This document shows positions 32,191-41,795 of a DNA stretch of 64,000 bases, piece after piece; within the stretch, counting starts at the first letter, position 1, and each line of letters starts with the position of its first letter. Source of the DNA: CAIKMD01 sp963740675 (lineage in GTDB: Bacteria > Pseudomonadota > Alphaproteobacteria > ATCC43930 > CGMCC-115725); assembly GCA_963740675.1 (NCBI GenBank), contig CAVUFS010000003.1, positions 62,001 through 126,000 of the forward strand, in the 5' to 3' direction. The notes beneath the pieces were generated by a model. It saw nothing but the letters and a program-made list of their open reading frames with translations, was not told the DNA's origin and made no database searches. The translations under genes and the position numbers were made by a program.

Positions 32191-33219
32191 TCAGGGTCCC
32201 CAGATCTGGATATTCTTGAGGCTGAAGCGGAATTTGTTGTTCGGCCCGCGATTGTTGGCGCCGCCGAAATCGGCGGTGCGGATCGAGGTCACCGGATCAG
32301 GATTGTGCGTGCCGAGTGCGAGATTGACGAGAAGCTGCACGCCGACCGGCTTGCCGGCATCGTCGCAATATTGCTCGGCGGCGAAGGTGCCGATCGGCCG
32401 ATCGTCGACCCAGATCGAGATGTTGTAATTCGGCGCGATCTTCGCGCCGAAGCGATGGAAGCCCTGCGCGAAATCGCCGCCGGGGCGATAGTCGAACGAT
32501 CCCATGTTCCAGGGATGCGCTTCGTAGCGTACCGTGGAGGTCTCGCCGTGGCCGGGCGGATCGCCGCCGCTGCGCATGAAACAGTTGGATGGCGTGCGTG
32601 AGCCATGCAGCGTGCTCGACATCAGATCGGTCTTGTTGTCGTAGGTCTCGATGATGTCGATCTCGGGCCCCCAACTCGATGAGCCTTGCGGCGTGCCCGC
32701 CGTGTGCCCCAGCGTCCACCAGGCCGGCCAGGCGCCGCTGACCGACGGCACGCGGCATTCGAGCTCGTAATAACCGACCGGGCTTGGCGAGGGCACGTTG
32801 TAGCGCATCATCAATGACGAGATGCTGCCATTGCCGCGCGCGGAGACGACTGGTCCGCCATTCCAGATCGCGACAATGTCGCAATGATCGGCTGCGGGTA
32901 CGAAATTCGCGTTGTTGTCACTGAGATCGGTGGTGTTGTAGGTCTGGCATTCGTCGTTCAGCCAGCGCGGCGTCTCATTCATGAACCAGCCCGCGCGCAG
33001 CCAATCGCTGAAGCGGCCGATATCGTTGCCGGGCGCGGTGCCGAAGCGCCATTGCGATTTGCGCTTCCAGCCTGTGCCTTGCGTCGCGGCGGGTGCGGCT
33101 TCGTCGGCGTGCGCCTTGCCGGGCCGCAGCGACAAACCCAGGGGAAAGAGCAGGGATGCGGCCGCCGCTTTCAGCACATCGCGGCGTCCCGGTGAGGGGA
33201 TAATGATAGTCGGCGCCAT
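32191..33219 (-). CDS. Tat-exported GH16-family glycoside hydrolase
   Basis: A 342-residue protein. Residues 11-35 are a twin-arginine-type signal (GRRDVLKAAAASLLFPLG). The jelly-roll catalytic core has the GH16 signature E186-I-D188-I-I-E191, where the two Glu are nucleophile and acid/base. It is preceded by substrate-face Trp residues (GAWPAWWTLG) and followed by FHRFGAKIAPNYNISIWVDD. It should cleave beta-1,3/1,4-glucans or related polysaccharides outside the cytoplasm. No polysaccharide synthesis genes lie nearby, so it is probably degradative. Start at 33219, where AGGAAA precedes. Confidence 0.88.
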   Translation of the reverse strand: MAPTIIIPSPGRRDVLKAAAASLLFPLGLSLRPGKAHADEAAPAATQGTGWKRKSQWRFGTAPGNDIGRFSDWLRAGWFMNETPRWLNDECQTYNTTDLSDNNANFVPAADHCDIVAIWNGGPVVSARGNGSISSLMMRYNVPSPSPVGYYELECRVPSVSGAWPAWWTLGHTAGTPQGSSSWGPEIDIIETYDNKTDLMSSTLHGSRTPSNCFMRSGGDPPGHGETSTVRYEAHPWNMGSFDYRPGGDFAQGFHRFGAKIAPNYNISIWVDDRPIGTFAAEQYCDDAGKPVGVQLLVNLALGTHNPDPVTSIRTADFGGANNRGPNNKFRFSLKNIQIWGP

Positions 33220-33329
33220 TTTCCTGCCATGCTTCCGTCGGCTCAAAACGCACACCGCGCGATTTGGATGCACTCAATGCGGCGAATTTCACGCTAGACT
33301 GAACGGCAGCGTAACCGGCCGAGCCCTCC

Positions 33330-33548
33330 ATGCCGAAGAAGCCCGCCATGCCGAAGAAGAAGACCCCTGCCAGCCTCTCGCCTGAAGAGATGCGTGTACT
33401 CGAGAAGCTGATCGAGAGCGGCGTACTGATCGCCGTACCGCCGAAGCGCATGGGCAAGCCACGGCCGGTGATCTCGGCGAGCCTGACGCCGGGCGGACAA
33501 AGCATTCTGCTGTATCTCTCGCAAGAGCCGGCTTCGCTCGATGAGTGA
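33330..33548 (+). CDS. Small hypothetical protein
   Basis: A 72-residue protein with a Lys/Pro-rich start (MPKKPAMPKKKTP), then a helix (SPEEMRVLEKLIESGVLI) and a strand-rich end (PVISASLTPGGQSILLYLS). It overlaps the next gene by eight bases and is probably co-translated. No recognised domain. Confidence 0.55.
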   Translation: MPKKPAMPKKKTPASLSPEEMRVLEKLIESGVLIAVPPKRMGKPRPVISASLTPGGQSILLYLSQEPASLDE

Positions 33549-33780
33549 CCGCGTGAGCGGCGGGGCGGGGCCCGCGACGTATCACATCATGCTGCGCGCA
33601 AGAGACGCGGCGGATTTTCGGCGCGCCGGCTCGGTGCGGCTCGATACGCAGCCACAGCGCGGCACAGTGATCGAGGTGGATTGCGATGGCCGCAAGCTAC
33701 GCGGCTTTGTCGAAGCGATCTTCATCCCGCCCGGTTGCGAGGAAAACTGTATCGGTACGGTGTTTCTCGGCGAAGCGTAA
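33541..33780 (+). CDS. Small PilZ-sized hypothetical protein
   Basis: A 79-residue mostly beta protein: YHIMLRARDAADFRRAGSVR, TVIEVDCDGRKLRGFVEAIF, and a Cys pair in PPGCEENCIGTVFL. The layout (short strands with a basic start) recalls small PilZ-like or KOW-like barrels, but no diagnostic RxxxR/DxSxxG is present, so this is not claimed. It overlaps the upstream gene by eight bases. Confidence 0.5.
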   Translation: MSDRVSGGAGPATYHIMLRARDAADFRRAGSVRLDTQPQRGTVIEVDCDGRKLRGFVEAIFIPPGCEENCIGTVFLGEA

Positions 33781-33898
33781 CGCGTATAGGCGCGCGTGGT
33801 TAATCGCGTTAAACCACGATTGCGGTGGATGGTGCGGTAGGGATGGTAGAGACCGCTTAATCATCGCTTAAGCCACGCTGACTACCTTTTGCCGAGTT

Positions 33899-34378
33899 AT
33901 GCCCGCCTTTTCGCTTGCCAGGCTTGAACGCCTTCGTGTGCTGCTTGTCGATAATACGCCGATGATGCGTGAGCTCGTGCAGGGTGTGCTCGAATCCGTG
34001 GGCGTGCGTCATTTCATGACGGCGAATGACGGGCGTAGCGCACTCGACCTGCTGCCGGCATTCGGCCCGCATCTCGCTTTCGTCGATTGGGAAATGGAGC
34101 CGATGTGCGGGCTCGATTTCGTGCGCGCGGTGCGCAAGCTGCCGGAATACGACAATCCATTCCTGCCGATCGTCATGTTCACCTCGCACGCCGAGGAGCG
34201 ATGGGTGATCGAGGCGCGCGATGCCGGTGTCCACGACTACATGGTCAAGCCGGCATCGGGCGCGACGATCCTGGCGAAATTGGCCTCGGTCATTAACAAT
34301 CCGCGGCCCTTCATGCGCACGGATAATTATTTCGGGCCAGCGCGCCGTATCGGCATCGAGGGCGCGGTACGGTCTTAG
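33899..34378 (+). CDS. Single-domain response regulator (CheY-like)
   Basis: A 159-residue receiver domain: acidic pocket D18 (LLVDNTP), phospho-acceptor D63 (FVDWEMEP), T95 (MFTSHA) and K117 (MVKPAS). There is no output domain; a 30-residue tail follows (NNPRPFMRTDNYFGPARRIG). It acts by binding a partner after phosphorylation. The next gene, touching its stop codon, encodes an HPt-like protein, so the two probably exchange phosphoryl groups. The cognate kinase is not in the window. Confidence 0.88.
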   Translation: MPAFSLARLERLRVLLVDNTPMMRELVQGVLESVGVRHFMTANDGRSALDLLPAFGPHLAFVDWEMEPMCGLDFVRAVRKLPEYDNPFLPIVMFTSHAEERWVIEARDAGVHDYMVKPASGATILAKLASVINNPRPFMRTDNYFGPARRIGIEGAVRS

Positions 34379-34962
34379 TGATGGTTATGCCGTTTCGCCG
34401 CACTCGCGGTTATATCGACCCGCCGACACGGGCGCGGCTCGTTGATTTCGCCGGTACAGAGTTCGACGCCGACGATCTGAGCCGCGCCGAGGAGGCCATC
34501 GCCAAGGTCGTCACGCGCTATCCGACGCTCCTTGCCGATGAGATCGCCAAGTTGGTCGCCGCTTGGGATGAAGCGCCCGAGCAGCTGACCCCCGAAGTGG
34601 TCGGGCCGATTTTTACGGTCGCCCATGATCTGGCCGGCTATGGCGCGACGTTTGGTTATCCGCTGATCACCATCTTCGGCCGCTCGCTGAGCCGGTTGCT
34701 GACCATGGGCGATCTCAGCCGGGAACAGATGGCGACGGTGGTCGATGCGCATATCGCGACGTTGCGCGTGATCGTGCGCGATCGCATGACAGGATCCGGC
34801 GGTCCGATCGGGCTTCAACTCGCGGCAAGTCTTGATCAGGCGATCACCAAATTCCATCTCGCCGCGGGAAGCGAGCGCAAAGGCCGGCTGTACGAAGAAG
34901 TCACGGCGCTGCAAGCGAAGCAAAAACAATCCAGCCGCGGTACAGCGCAAGCCAAGAAATAG
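34378..34962 (+). CDS. HPt-like histidine phosphotransfer protein
   Basis: A ~194-residue helical protein with an HPt signature at residues 80-92: V-A-H83-D-L-A-G-Y-G-A-T-F-G, followed by a helix (PLITIFGRSLSRLL). H83 would be phosphorylated by a kinase and pass the group to a receiver such as the neighbour at 33899. The start overlaps the receiver's stop (TAGTG), with ATGs at 34381 and 34387 as alternatives. The C-terminus is a Gln/Lys-rich tail. Longer than a minimal HPt (~110 aa). Confidence 0.7.
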   Translation: MMVMPFRRTRGYIDPPTRARLVDFAGTEFDADDLSRAEEAIAKVVTRYPTLLADEIAKLVAAWDEAPEQLTPEVVGPIFTVAHDLAGYGATFGYPLITIFGRSLSRLLTMGDLSREQMATVVDAHIATLRVIVRDRMTGSGGPIGLQLAASLDQAITKFHLAAGSERKGRLYEEVTALQAKQKQSSRGTAQAKK

Positions 34963-35059
34963 TCCAACTAATAAATAGACGAGCGTGATCTAGCGCCGAC
35001 GCGACGGATGGACCAAAATGCAGCCATCCGAAAGTGATCCAGATGGGAGGACGTTAAGA

Positions 35060-36010
35060 ATGGAACCCTTGCCGAAGGGCGCAAATTTCATCCGCGCGAA
35101 GATGCTGTGGGAGATCGGCCTGCATATCGCGGGCAATCCGCTCACGCCTTATGGCGGCAATCGCGACACCTGCATCACCGTCGGCAGCGGCGGACAAGAC
35201 ACCTTCAAGCCCTGGCTGCGGCTGGGCACCGGCTCGGCCATCATGGCTGAGGATGTGTGCCGCGGTAATCTTGAGATGGCGTTCGTTAATCCTTCGGCGA
35301 TGCTGACCCAGGCCTATCGCGGTGTCGGTGTCTTCAAGAAGCCGCTACCGGTGCGCGTCGTGGCCTCTTATCCGAGCTGGGATCGCTTCGTCGTCACCGT
35401 CAATCCGAAATGCGGCATCAAATCGCTCGCCGAGATGAAGGGCAAGCCGCTCAAGATTTCGGTGCGCGAAGACCCGACGCATTCGACCCATGTGCTGATC
35501 GACCAGGTGCTGTCGCTGCACGGTTTCACGCTGAAGGATGTCGAGAGCTGGGGCGGAAAGCTCGTGCTCTGCGGCGGTCCGGGCGATGTACGCCGTCTCG
35601 ATCCGGTGGCCAAGGGCGAGATGGACATGATCTTCGACGAGGGCATCAAGACCTGGCTGCCGCAATCGATCGCCGCCGGTATGGTGCCGCTCAACCTGAC
35701 GCAGCCCGAATTCGCGCATCTGACGGCGCTTGGCTGGCGCAAGAAGTTGATCCCGGCTGGCAAGATGGGCGTGAAGCACGACCATGATTGCATCGATTTC
35801 AGCGGCTGGCCGATCTATTGCAGCGCCAATCTCGACGAGAAGATGGTCTACGACGTCTGCGGCGCGATCGCGGCGCGCGATTTCGAGATGCCGTTCGAGG
35901 AAGACTATAAAGGCATCGCGCAACTCGGTCGCGACACCGAAGAGACGCCGATCGACGTGCCGCTCCATCCCGGCGCGGAAAAATGGTTCCGCGAGCATAC
36001 GCAGGGATAA
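35060..36010 (+). CDS. TAXI-type TRAP solute-binding protein without signal peptide
   Basis: A 316-residue protein with the TAXI-family layout: ITVGSGGQDTFKPW near residue 40, MAFVNPSAMLTQAYRGVGVF, VVASYPSWDRFVVTVNP, and EMDMIFDEGIKTWLP. TAXI proteins deliver small acids to TRAP secondary transporters from the periplasm. The ATG at 35060 is supported by GGGAGG, and the N-terminus (MEPLPKGANFIRAKM) has no export signal; the upstream in-frame codons do not supply one either. No TRAP membrane subunit is nearby. It may be a cytoplasmic binding or sensor protein. Confidence 0.8.
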   Translation: MEPLPKGANFIRAKMLWEIGLHIAGNPLTPYGGNRDTCITVGSGGQDTFKPWLRLGTGSAIMAEDVCRGNLEMAFVNPSAMLTQAYRGVGVFKKPLPVRVVASYPSWDRFVVTVNPKCGIKSLAEMKGKPLKISVREDPTHSTHVLIDQVLSLHGFTLKDVESWGGKLVLCGGPGDVRRLDPVAKGEMDMIFDEGIKTWLPQSIAAGMVPLNLTQPEFAHLTALGWRKKLIPAGKMGVKHDHDCIDFSGWPIYCSANLDEKMVYDVCGAIAARDFEMPFEEDYKGIAQLGRDTEETPIDVPLHPGAEKWFREHTQG

Positions 36011-36030
36011 AGTCGACGCATAAGAAAACA

Positions 36031-36109
36031 CGTCATGCCCGGGCTTGTCCCGGGCATCCACGTCTTTGGATCAAACTCGTGGATGGCCGGGCCAAGTCCG
36101 GCCATGACG
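36031..36109. repeat. Palindromic intergenic repeat (CGTCATGCCCGGGCTTG type)
   Basis: Inverted arms CGTCATGCCCGGGCTTGTCC and GGCCGGGCCAAGTCCGGCCA with TGACG at the end flank a central GTGGAT/ATCCAC pair. A related element is at 53308-53367. Confidence 0.75.
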
Positions 36110-36133
36110 ACTTCTGTTACATGACGGCTTTTG

Positions 36134-37123
36134 TTAAGAGCGCGCGGTTGCCGATTCGTGCAGCCAGCATTCGACCATGCGCGTGCTGTCGCGCGTGGTC
36201 GCGGGTCGCTGCGTCTTGCAGATCGGCATGACTTTCGGGCAGCGCGGATGGAAGGCGCAGCCGGGCGGCGGATCGAGTGGGTTGGGAAAGCCCGGGCCTA
36301 AAGCAAATTCGGGTAGGCCGCGCGACGGATCGGGCGTCAGCACGGAATCGAAAAGTGTCTGCGTGTAAGGATGGCGCGGCGCCGAGAAGATTTGCGCGGT
36401 CGGACCCGCCTCGATGACGCGGCCGAGATACATTACCGCGACGCGATCGGCCATATGCTCGACCACCGCGAGATTATGCGAGACGATCACGAAAGTGAGG
36501 TTGAGCTCGCGCCGCAGATCTTGCAGCAGATTGAGGATCTGCGCCTGCACCGAGACATCGAGCGCCGAGGTCGGCTCGTCGCAGATCACGATCTCGGGGC
36601 TCATTGCCAATGCGCGGGCGATCGCGACGCGCTGGCGCTGGCCGCCGGAAAGCTGGCTCGGATAGGCATAGATCAGCCGCCGCGCCAGGCCGACCAGTTC
36701 CATGAGCTGCTCGACACGCGCGCGGCGCTCCTCGCGCGTGCCGATACTATGCACCTCGAGCGGTAGGGCAATGATCTGCGCCAGCGTCTTGCGCGGATTG
36801 AGCGAGGAGTAAGGGTCCTGAAAGACTGGCTGGACGCGGCGCGCGATCTCGTTGCGGCCGATCGAATGGATCGGCTCGCCGTCAAAGAAAATCTCACCGC
36901 TGGTTGGCAGCAGCAGGCCGAGCATCATGCGCGACAGCGTGGTCTTGCCGCAGCCACTCTCGCCGACGATGGCGAGGACCTCGCCGCGTTTCAGCGTCAG
37001 ATCGACACCATCGACCGCTCGCAGCTCTTTGCCGGCCCCGAACATGCCGGCGCCGATCGCGAACATTCGGCCGACGCCGCGGCATTCGAGCACGATATCG
37101 GTTTTGACCGCCGCCTCGTTCAT
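36134..37123 (-). CDS. dppF: Peptide/nickel-type ABC importer ATPase (second subunit)
   Basis: A 329-residue ATPase: Walker A GESGCGKTT (near residue 56), Q-loop VFQDPYSSLNP, signature LSGGQRQRVAIARAL, Walker B IVICDEPTSALD, H-loop VSHNLAVV, and the C-terminal oligopeptide-family Cys cluster (GCAFHPRCP...C) typical of OppF/DppF. It energises import with its partner ATPase and two permeases. ATG at 37123 overlaps the upstream gene's stop by four bases; codons further upstream are out-of-register extension. The dpp name reflects family only; substrate may be a peptide, sugar or other compound. Confidence 0.92.
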   Translation of the reverse strand: MNEAAVKTDIVLECRGVGRMFAIGAGMFGAGKELRAVDGVDLTLKRGEVLAIVGESGCGKTTLSRMMLGLLLPTSGEIFFDGEPIHSIGRNEIARRVQPVFQDPYSSLNPRKTLAQIIALPLEVHSIGTREERRARVEQLMELVGLARRLIYAYPSQLSGGQRQRVAIARALAMSPEIVICDEPTSALDVSVQAQILNLLQDLRRELNLTFVIVSHNLAVVEHMADRVAVMYLGRVIEAGPTAQIFSAPRHPYTQTLFDSVLTPDPSRGLPEFALGPGFPNPLDPPPGCAFHPRCPKVMPICKTQRPATTRDSTRMVECWLHESATARS

Positions 37124-38148
37124 TCGGCGACTCCGAGCGCTTCGGAAGCGCGGCGCGCCTGTGCCGGCGTGTCGATGGGCAACAGGCAACGATCGGCGCG
37201 GCCGGGCGTGGTCTCGCGCAACGGGACCGGCGCCTTGGCGCAATCGGCGAAGGCTTGCGGGCAGCGATTGCGGAACTGGCAAGCGTCGATCGGGCCGAGC
37301 AGCGGGGGCACGATGCCGGGGATCGAGCCGAGCGGCGCGCCGGGACGGGTCTTGCCGGGGATCGGAATGCAATCGAGCAGGCCGCGCGTATAAGGATGGC
37401 GCGGCGCCGCAAAAATATCCTCCGCGGTGCCGGTCTCGACCACCTGACCCGCATACATCACGATGACGCGGTCGGCCATGCGCGCGACGACGCCGAGATC
37501 ATGGGTGATGAGGATCAGCGCCATGCGGTATTCGCGCTGCAGATCGTCGAGCAGATGAAGGATCTGCGCCTGGATCGTGACGTCGAGCGCGGTCGTCGGC
37601 TCGTCGGCGATGATCAGCGTCGGGTCGCACATCAAGGTCATCGCGATCATCGCGCGCTGCCGCAGCCCGCCCGAAAGCTGATGCGGATATTGGCCGAGAC
37701 GGCTCGACGCGGCGCTGATGCCGACTTTCTGCAAGAGATATTCGGCGCGCTCGCGGGCCTGTTTCTGATTGCCCTTGCCGTGCCGGACGTAGATCTCCTC
37801 CATCTGATTGCCGATGGTGTAGACCGGATTGAGAGAGGTCATCGGGTCCTGGAAGATCATCGCCATGCGGTCGCCGCGCAGATGCGCGCGCTCCTTGGCC
37901 GAGAGCTTGGCGAGGTCGCGGCCTTCGAGCTCGAGCCGCTTCGTCGATAGATGCGCGCGCCGCGGCAGCAACCCCATGATGCCGAGCGAGGTCACGGTCT
38001 TGCCGCAGCCGCTCTCGCCGACGATGCAGAGCGTCTCGCCGCGGCCGACATGCAGATCGACATCGCTGACCGCGCGCAACGTCCCGCTAGGCGTATCGAT
38101 CGTGACCGATAGGCCTTCGACGTGGAGGACTTCCTGCGGCTGGCTCAA
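37120..38148 (-). CDS. dppD: Peptide/nickel-type ABC importer ATPase (first subunit)
   Basis: A 342-residue ATPase: Walker A GESGCGKTV near residue 45, Q-loop IFQDPMTSLNP, signature LSGGLRQRAMIAM, Walker B LIIADEPTTALD, H-loop ITHDLGVV, and a C-terminal CQFRNRCPQAF cluster. Four-base overlaps join it to the permease before it and the ATPase after it, as part of one operon. Confidence 0.92.
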   Translation of the reverse strand: MSQPQEVLHVEGLSVTIDTPSGTLRAVSDVDLHVGRGETLCIVGESGCGKTVTSLGIMGLLPRRAHLSTKRLELEGRDLAKLSAKERAHLRGDRMAMIFQDPMTSLNPVYTIGNQMEEIYVRHGKGNQKQARERAEYLLQKVGISAASSRLGQYPHQLSGGLRQRAMIAMTLMCDPTLIIADEPTTALDVTIQAQILHLLDDLQREYRMALILITHDLGVVARMADRVIVMYAGQVVETGTAEDIFAAPRHPYTRGLLDCIPIPGKTRPGAPLGSIPGIVPPLLGPIDACQFRNRCPQAFADCAKAPVPLRETTPGRADRCLLPIDTPAQARRASEALGVAE

Positions 38149-39068
38149 TTGCGGCCTTCGGGCGCGGTGATGTCGCGGATGCCGTCGCCCAGCATGTTGA
38201 TGGCGACGACGAGGACGAGGATGGCGATGCCCGGCACGGCGACGAGATAGGGCTGGAAGAACATGAAGTTCCGCCCTTCGGAGATCATCAGCCCCCAGGA
38301 CGGCGTCGGCGGCCGGATGCCGAGACCGAGGAAGGACAACGCCGCTTCGACCAGGATCGCCACCGCCATCTCGAGAGAGGCAATGACGATGATGTGGTTG
38401 GCGACGTTTGGCAGCACTTCGCCGAGGATGATGCGCAGGCGCGAAGCACCGACCGCTTCGGCTGCGGTCACGTAATCCGCAACGCGGGTTTGCTGCGTCA
38501 CACTGCGGGTGACGACGATGAAGCGATCCCAGAACAGCACGCCGAGGATGAGCGTAACGCTGAACACCGAGCCACCGAACACCTCGATCAGCGACAAGGC
38601 GATGAGGATGCCGGGCAGGGCCAGCTTCACATTGACGAGATACATGACGATGCTGTCGACCCAGCCGCCGAAATAGCCGCCGATCAGGCCAAGGCTGGTG
38701 CCGATAAAGCCGGCGATGGCGGCGGCGCCGAAGCCGATGGTCAGCGAAACGCGCGCACCATACATGAGGCGGGTCAGGTAATCGCGGCCCATCCCATCGG
38801 TGCCGAGAAGGTGCGCCCAGCTTCCTTTCGCCGCCCAGACCGGCGGGATGAGGCGCTGCGACAGATCCTGGGCATAGGGGTCGTAGGGCGTGAGCAGCGG
38901 CGCGAAGATCGCGATGATGACGGTCGCCAGAACCACGGTCGCGCCGAAGAGGAAGCCCGGATGAGTCAGCGCGCGGCGGCGCATGATGATGCGCGGCGAG
39001 GGCGCTTCGAGCTCGAAGGTCGGTGCCGGTGAGGAGACGATGATACGATCGCGCTCGATTGAGGTCAT
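38145..39068 (-). CDS. dppC: Peptide-type ABC importer permease (DppC-like)
   Basis: A 307-residue inner-membrane protein with a cytoplasmic N-terminal segment and about six membrane helices. The coupling (EAA) loop reads YVTAAEAVGASRLRIILGEV, followed by LPNVANHIIV. The N-terminal DPYAQDLSQRLIPP and LGTDGMGRD segments are typical of OppC/DppC. It pairs with the DppB-like permease. Starts and stops overlap both neighbours by four bases. Confidence 0.92.
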   Translation of the reverse strand: MTSIERDRIIVSSPAPTFELEAPSPRIIMRRRALTHPGFLFGATVVLATVIIAIFAPLLTPYDPYAQDLSQRLIPPVWAAKGSWAHLLGTDGMGRDYLTRLMYGARVSLTIGFGAAAIAGFIGTSLGLIGGYFGGWVDSIVMYLVNVKLALPGILIALSLIEVFGGSVFSVTLILGVLFWDRFIVVTRSVTQQTRVADYVTAAEAVGASRLRIILGEVLPNVANHIIVIASLEMAVAILVEAALSFLGLGIRPPTPSWGLMISEGRNFMFFQPYLVAVPGIAILVLVVAINMLGDGIRDITAPEGRN

Positions 39069-39991
39069 GCTCTACCTCCCAGCCGTATACGCGGATCGAG
39101 ATAGGCGTTGATCATGTCCGACAGCAAGGTCAGCAGGATGTAGCTGAAGGACACGAAGACGACGATTGACTGCACCACCGGGAAATCGGTGCGCAGGATC
39201 GATTGGAAAGCGAGGAAGCCGATGCCGTTCAAGGCGAAGACCGACTCGACGATCACCGAGCCGCCCAGGAGGAAGCCGAGCGATACGGCGGTCAGCGACA
39301 CCACCGGCAGGATCGCGTTGCGCAGCGCATGCTTGAACAGCACCGAGCGGGTCGGCAGGCCCTTGGCGCGCGCGGTCCGGATGTAGTCGCTGTCGAGCGC
39401 ATCCAGCATGCCGGTGCGGGTAAGGCGCATGATCGCCGGCATCACCGAGGTGCCGAGCGTGATCGTCGGCATGATGAAATTGGAGAAATGATCGGTGCCG
39501 GAGATCGGCAGCCAGCGTAGGGTGACGCCAAAAACGATGATCAGGATCAGGCCGAACCAGAAATTCGGCATGCCCTGGCCGAGGACCGCAAGGCCGAGCG
39601 ACAGCCGGTCGATCCAGCTATTCGGCCGGGTCGCCGCGACCACGCCGAGCGGGATCGCGATCAGCACGGCAAAGATCAGCGACATGATCGAGAGCTGGAC
39701 CGTGACGCCGATGCGCTGGGAGATGAGCAAGGTTACAGGTTCGTTAGTAAAGAGCGAGCGGCCGAGATCGCCATGCAGCGCTTTCCACACCCAATCGAAA
39801 TATTGGATATAGAGGGGCCGATCGAGTCCATAGAGATGGGCGGTCTGGGCGATCTGCTCCTGGGTTGCGGTATCGCCGGCCAAAGCCGAAGCGAGATCGC
39901 CGGACAACCGCAGCAGCGTGAAGCCGATGATCGACACGGTGATCGCGACCAGCAGGGCGATCAATGCTCTATGGATGAGGAATCGCGACAT
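39065..39991 (-). CDS. dppB: Peptide-type ABC importer permease (DppB-like)
   Basis: A 308-residue inner-membrane protein, first gene of the four-gene operon. The N-terminal helix RALIALLVAITVSIIGFTLL is followed by YGLDRPLYIQYFDWVWKAL, a DppB/OppB landmark. The coupling loop is YIRTARAKGLPTRSVLFKHA. It is transcribed divergently from three peptide-type binding proteins across a 229-base interval, which makes those the likely receptors of this importer. Confidence 0.92.
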   Translation of the reverse strand: MSRFLIHRALIALLVAITVSIIGFTLLRLSGDLASALAGDTATQEQIAQTAHLYGLDRPLYIQYFDWVWKALHGDLGRSLFTNEPVTLLISQRIGVTVQLSIMSLIFAVLIAIPLGVVAATRPNSWIDRLSLGLAVLGQGMPNFWFGLILIIVFGVTLRWLPISGTDHFSNFIMPTITLGTSVMPAIMRLTRTGMLDALDSDYIRTARAKGLPTRSVLFKHALRNAILPVVSLTAVSLGFLLGGSVIVESVFALNGIGFLAFQSILRTDFPVVQSIVVFVSFSYILLTLLSDMINAYLDPRIRLGGRA

Positions 39992-40176
39992 CGCTGCCGT
40001 CTCTCGCGTCCAAACTCCCTGTCGACCGCCGCGCGCTCTCGGATTTTTCTACGCGCGCGACGCTAGAACCCTAGCACTCGCCCAAGCGCATGCAAACGAA
40101 CTTATTTTTCGTTCGCCCAGCCCACGCAGCCCGGCGTGGGCGGAGCGCTACCCCAATCCGCTTGCCGCGGCGCACG

Positions 40177-40220
40177 TTCTGGCTGACACTTGCGGCAAAA
40201 GTATCGCGGGGGAGGCTGCC
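40177..40220 (+). repeat. Repeated leader of the tandem binding-protein genes
   Basis: The leader TTCTGGCTGACACTTGCGGC ... GGGGAGGCT before the first gene recurs at 43365-43410 before the third, and in shortened form at 41759-41795 before the second. Each copy ends in the ribosome site. Confidence 0.8.
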
Positions 40221-41759
<1,539 letters not shown>

Positions 41760-41795
41760 ACACTCGCGGCAAACACGAATGAGAGGGAGGCTAAG

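Noticed and set aside
36134..37372. Longer start for the second ATPase (37372)
   Set aside because: The extra ~80 residues are out-of-frame sequence of the upstream ATPase gene, Arg/Pro-rich; the ATG at 37123 gives the normal family N-terminus and an ATGA overlap.
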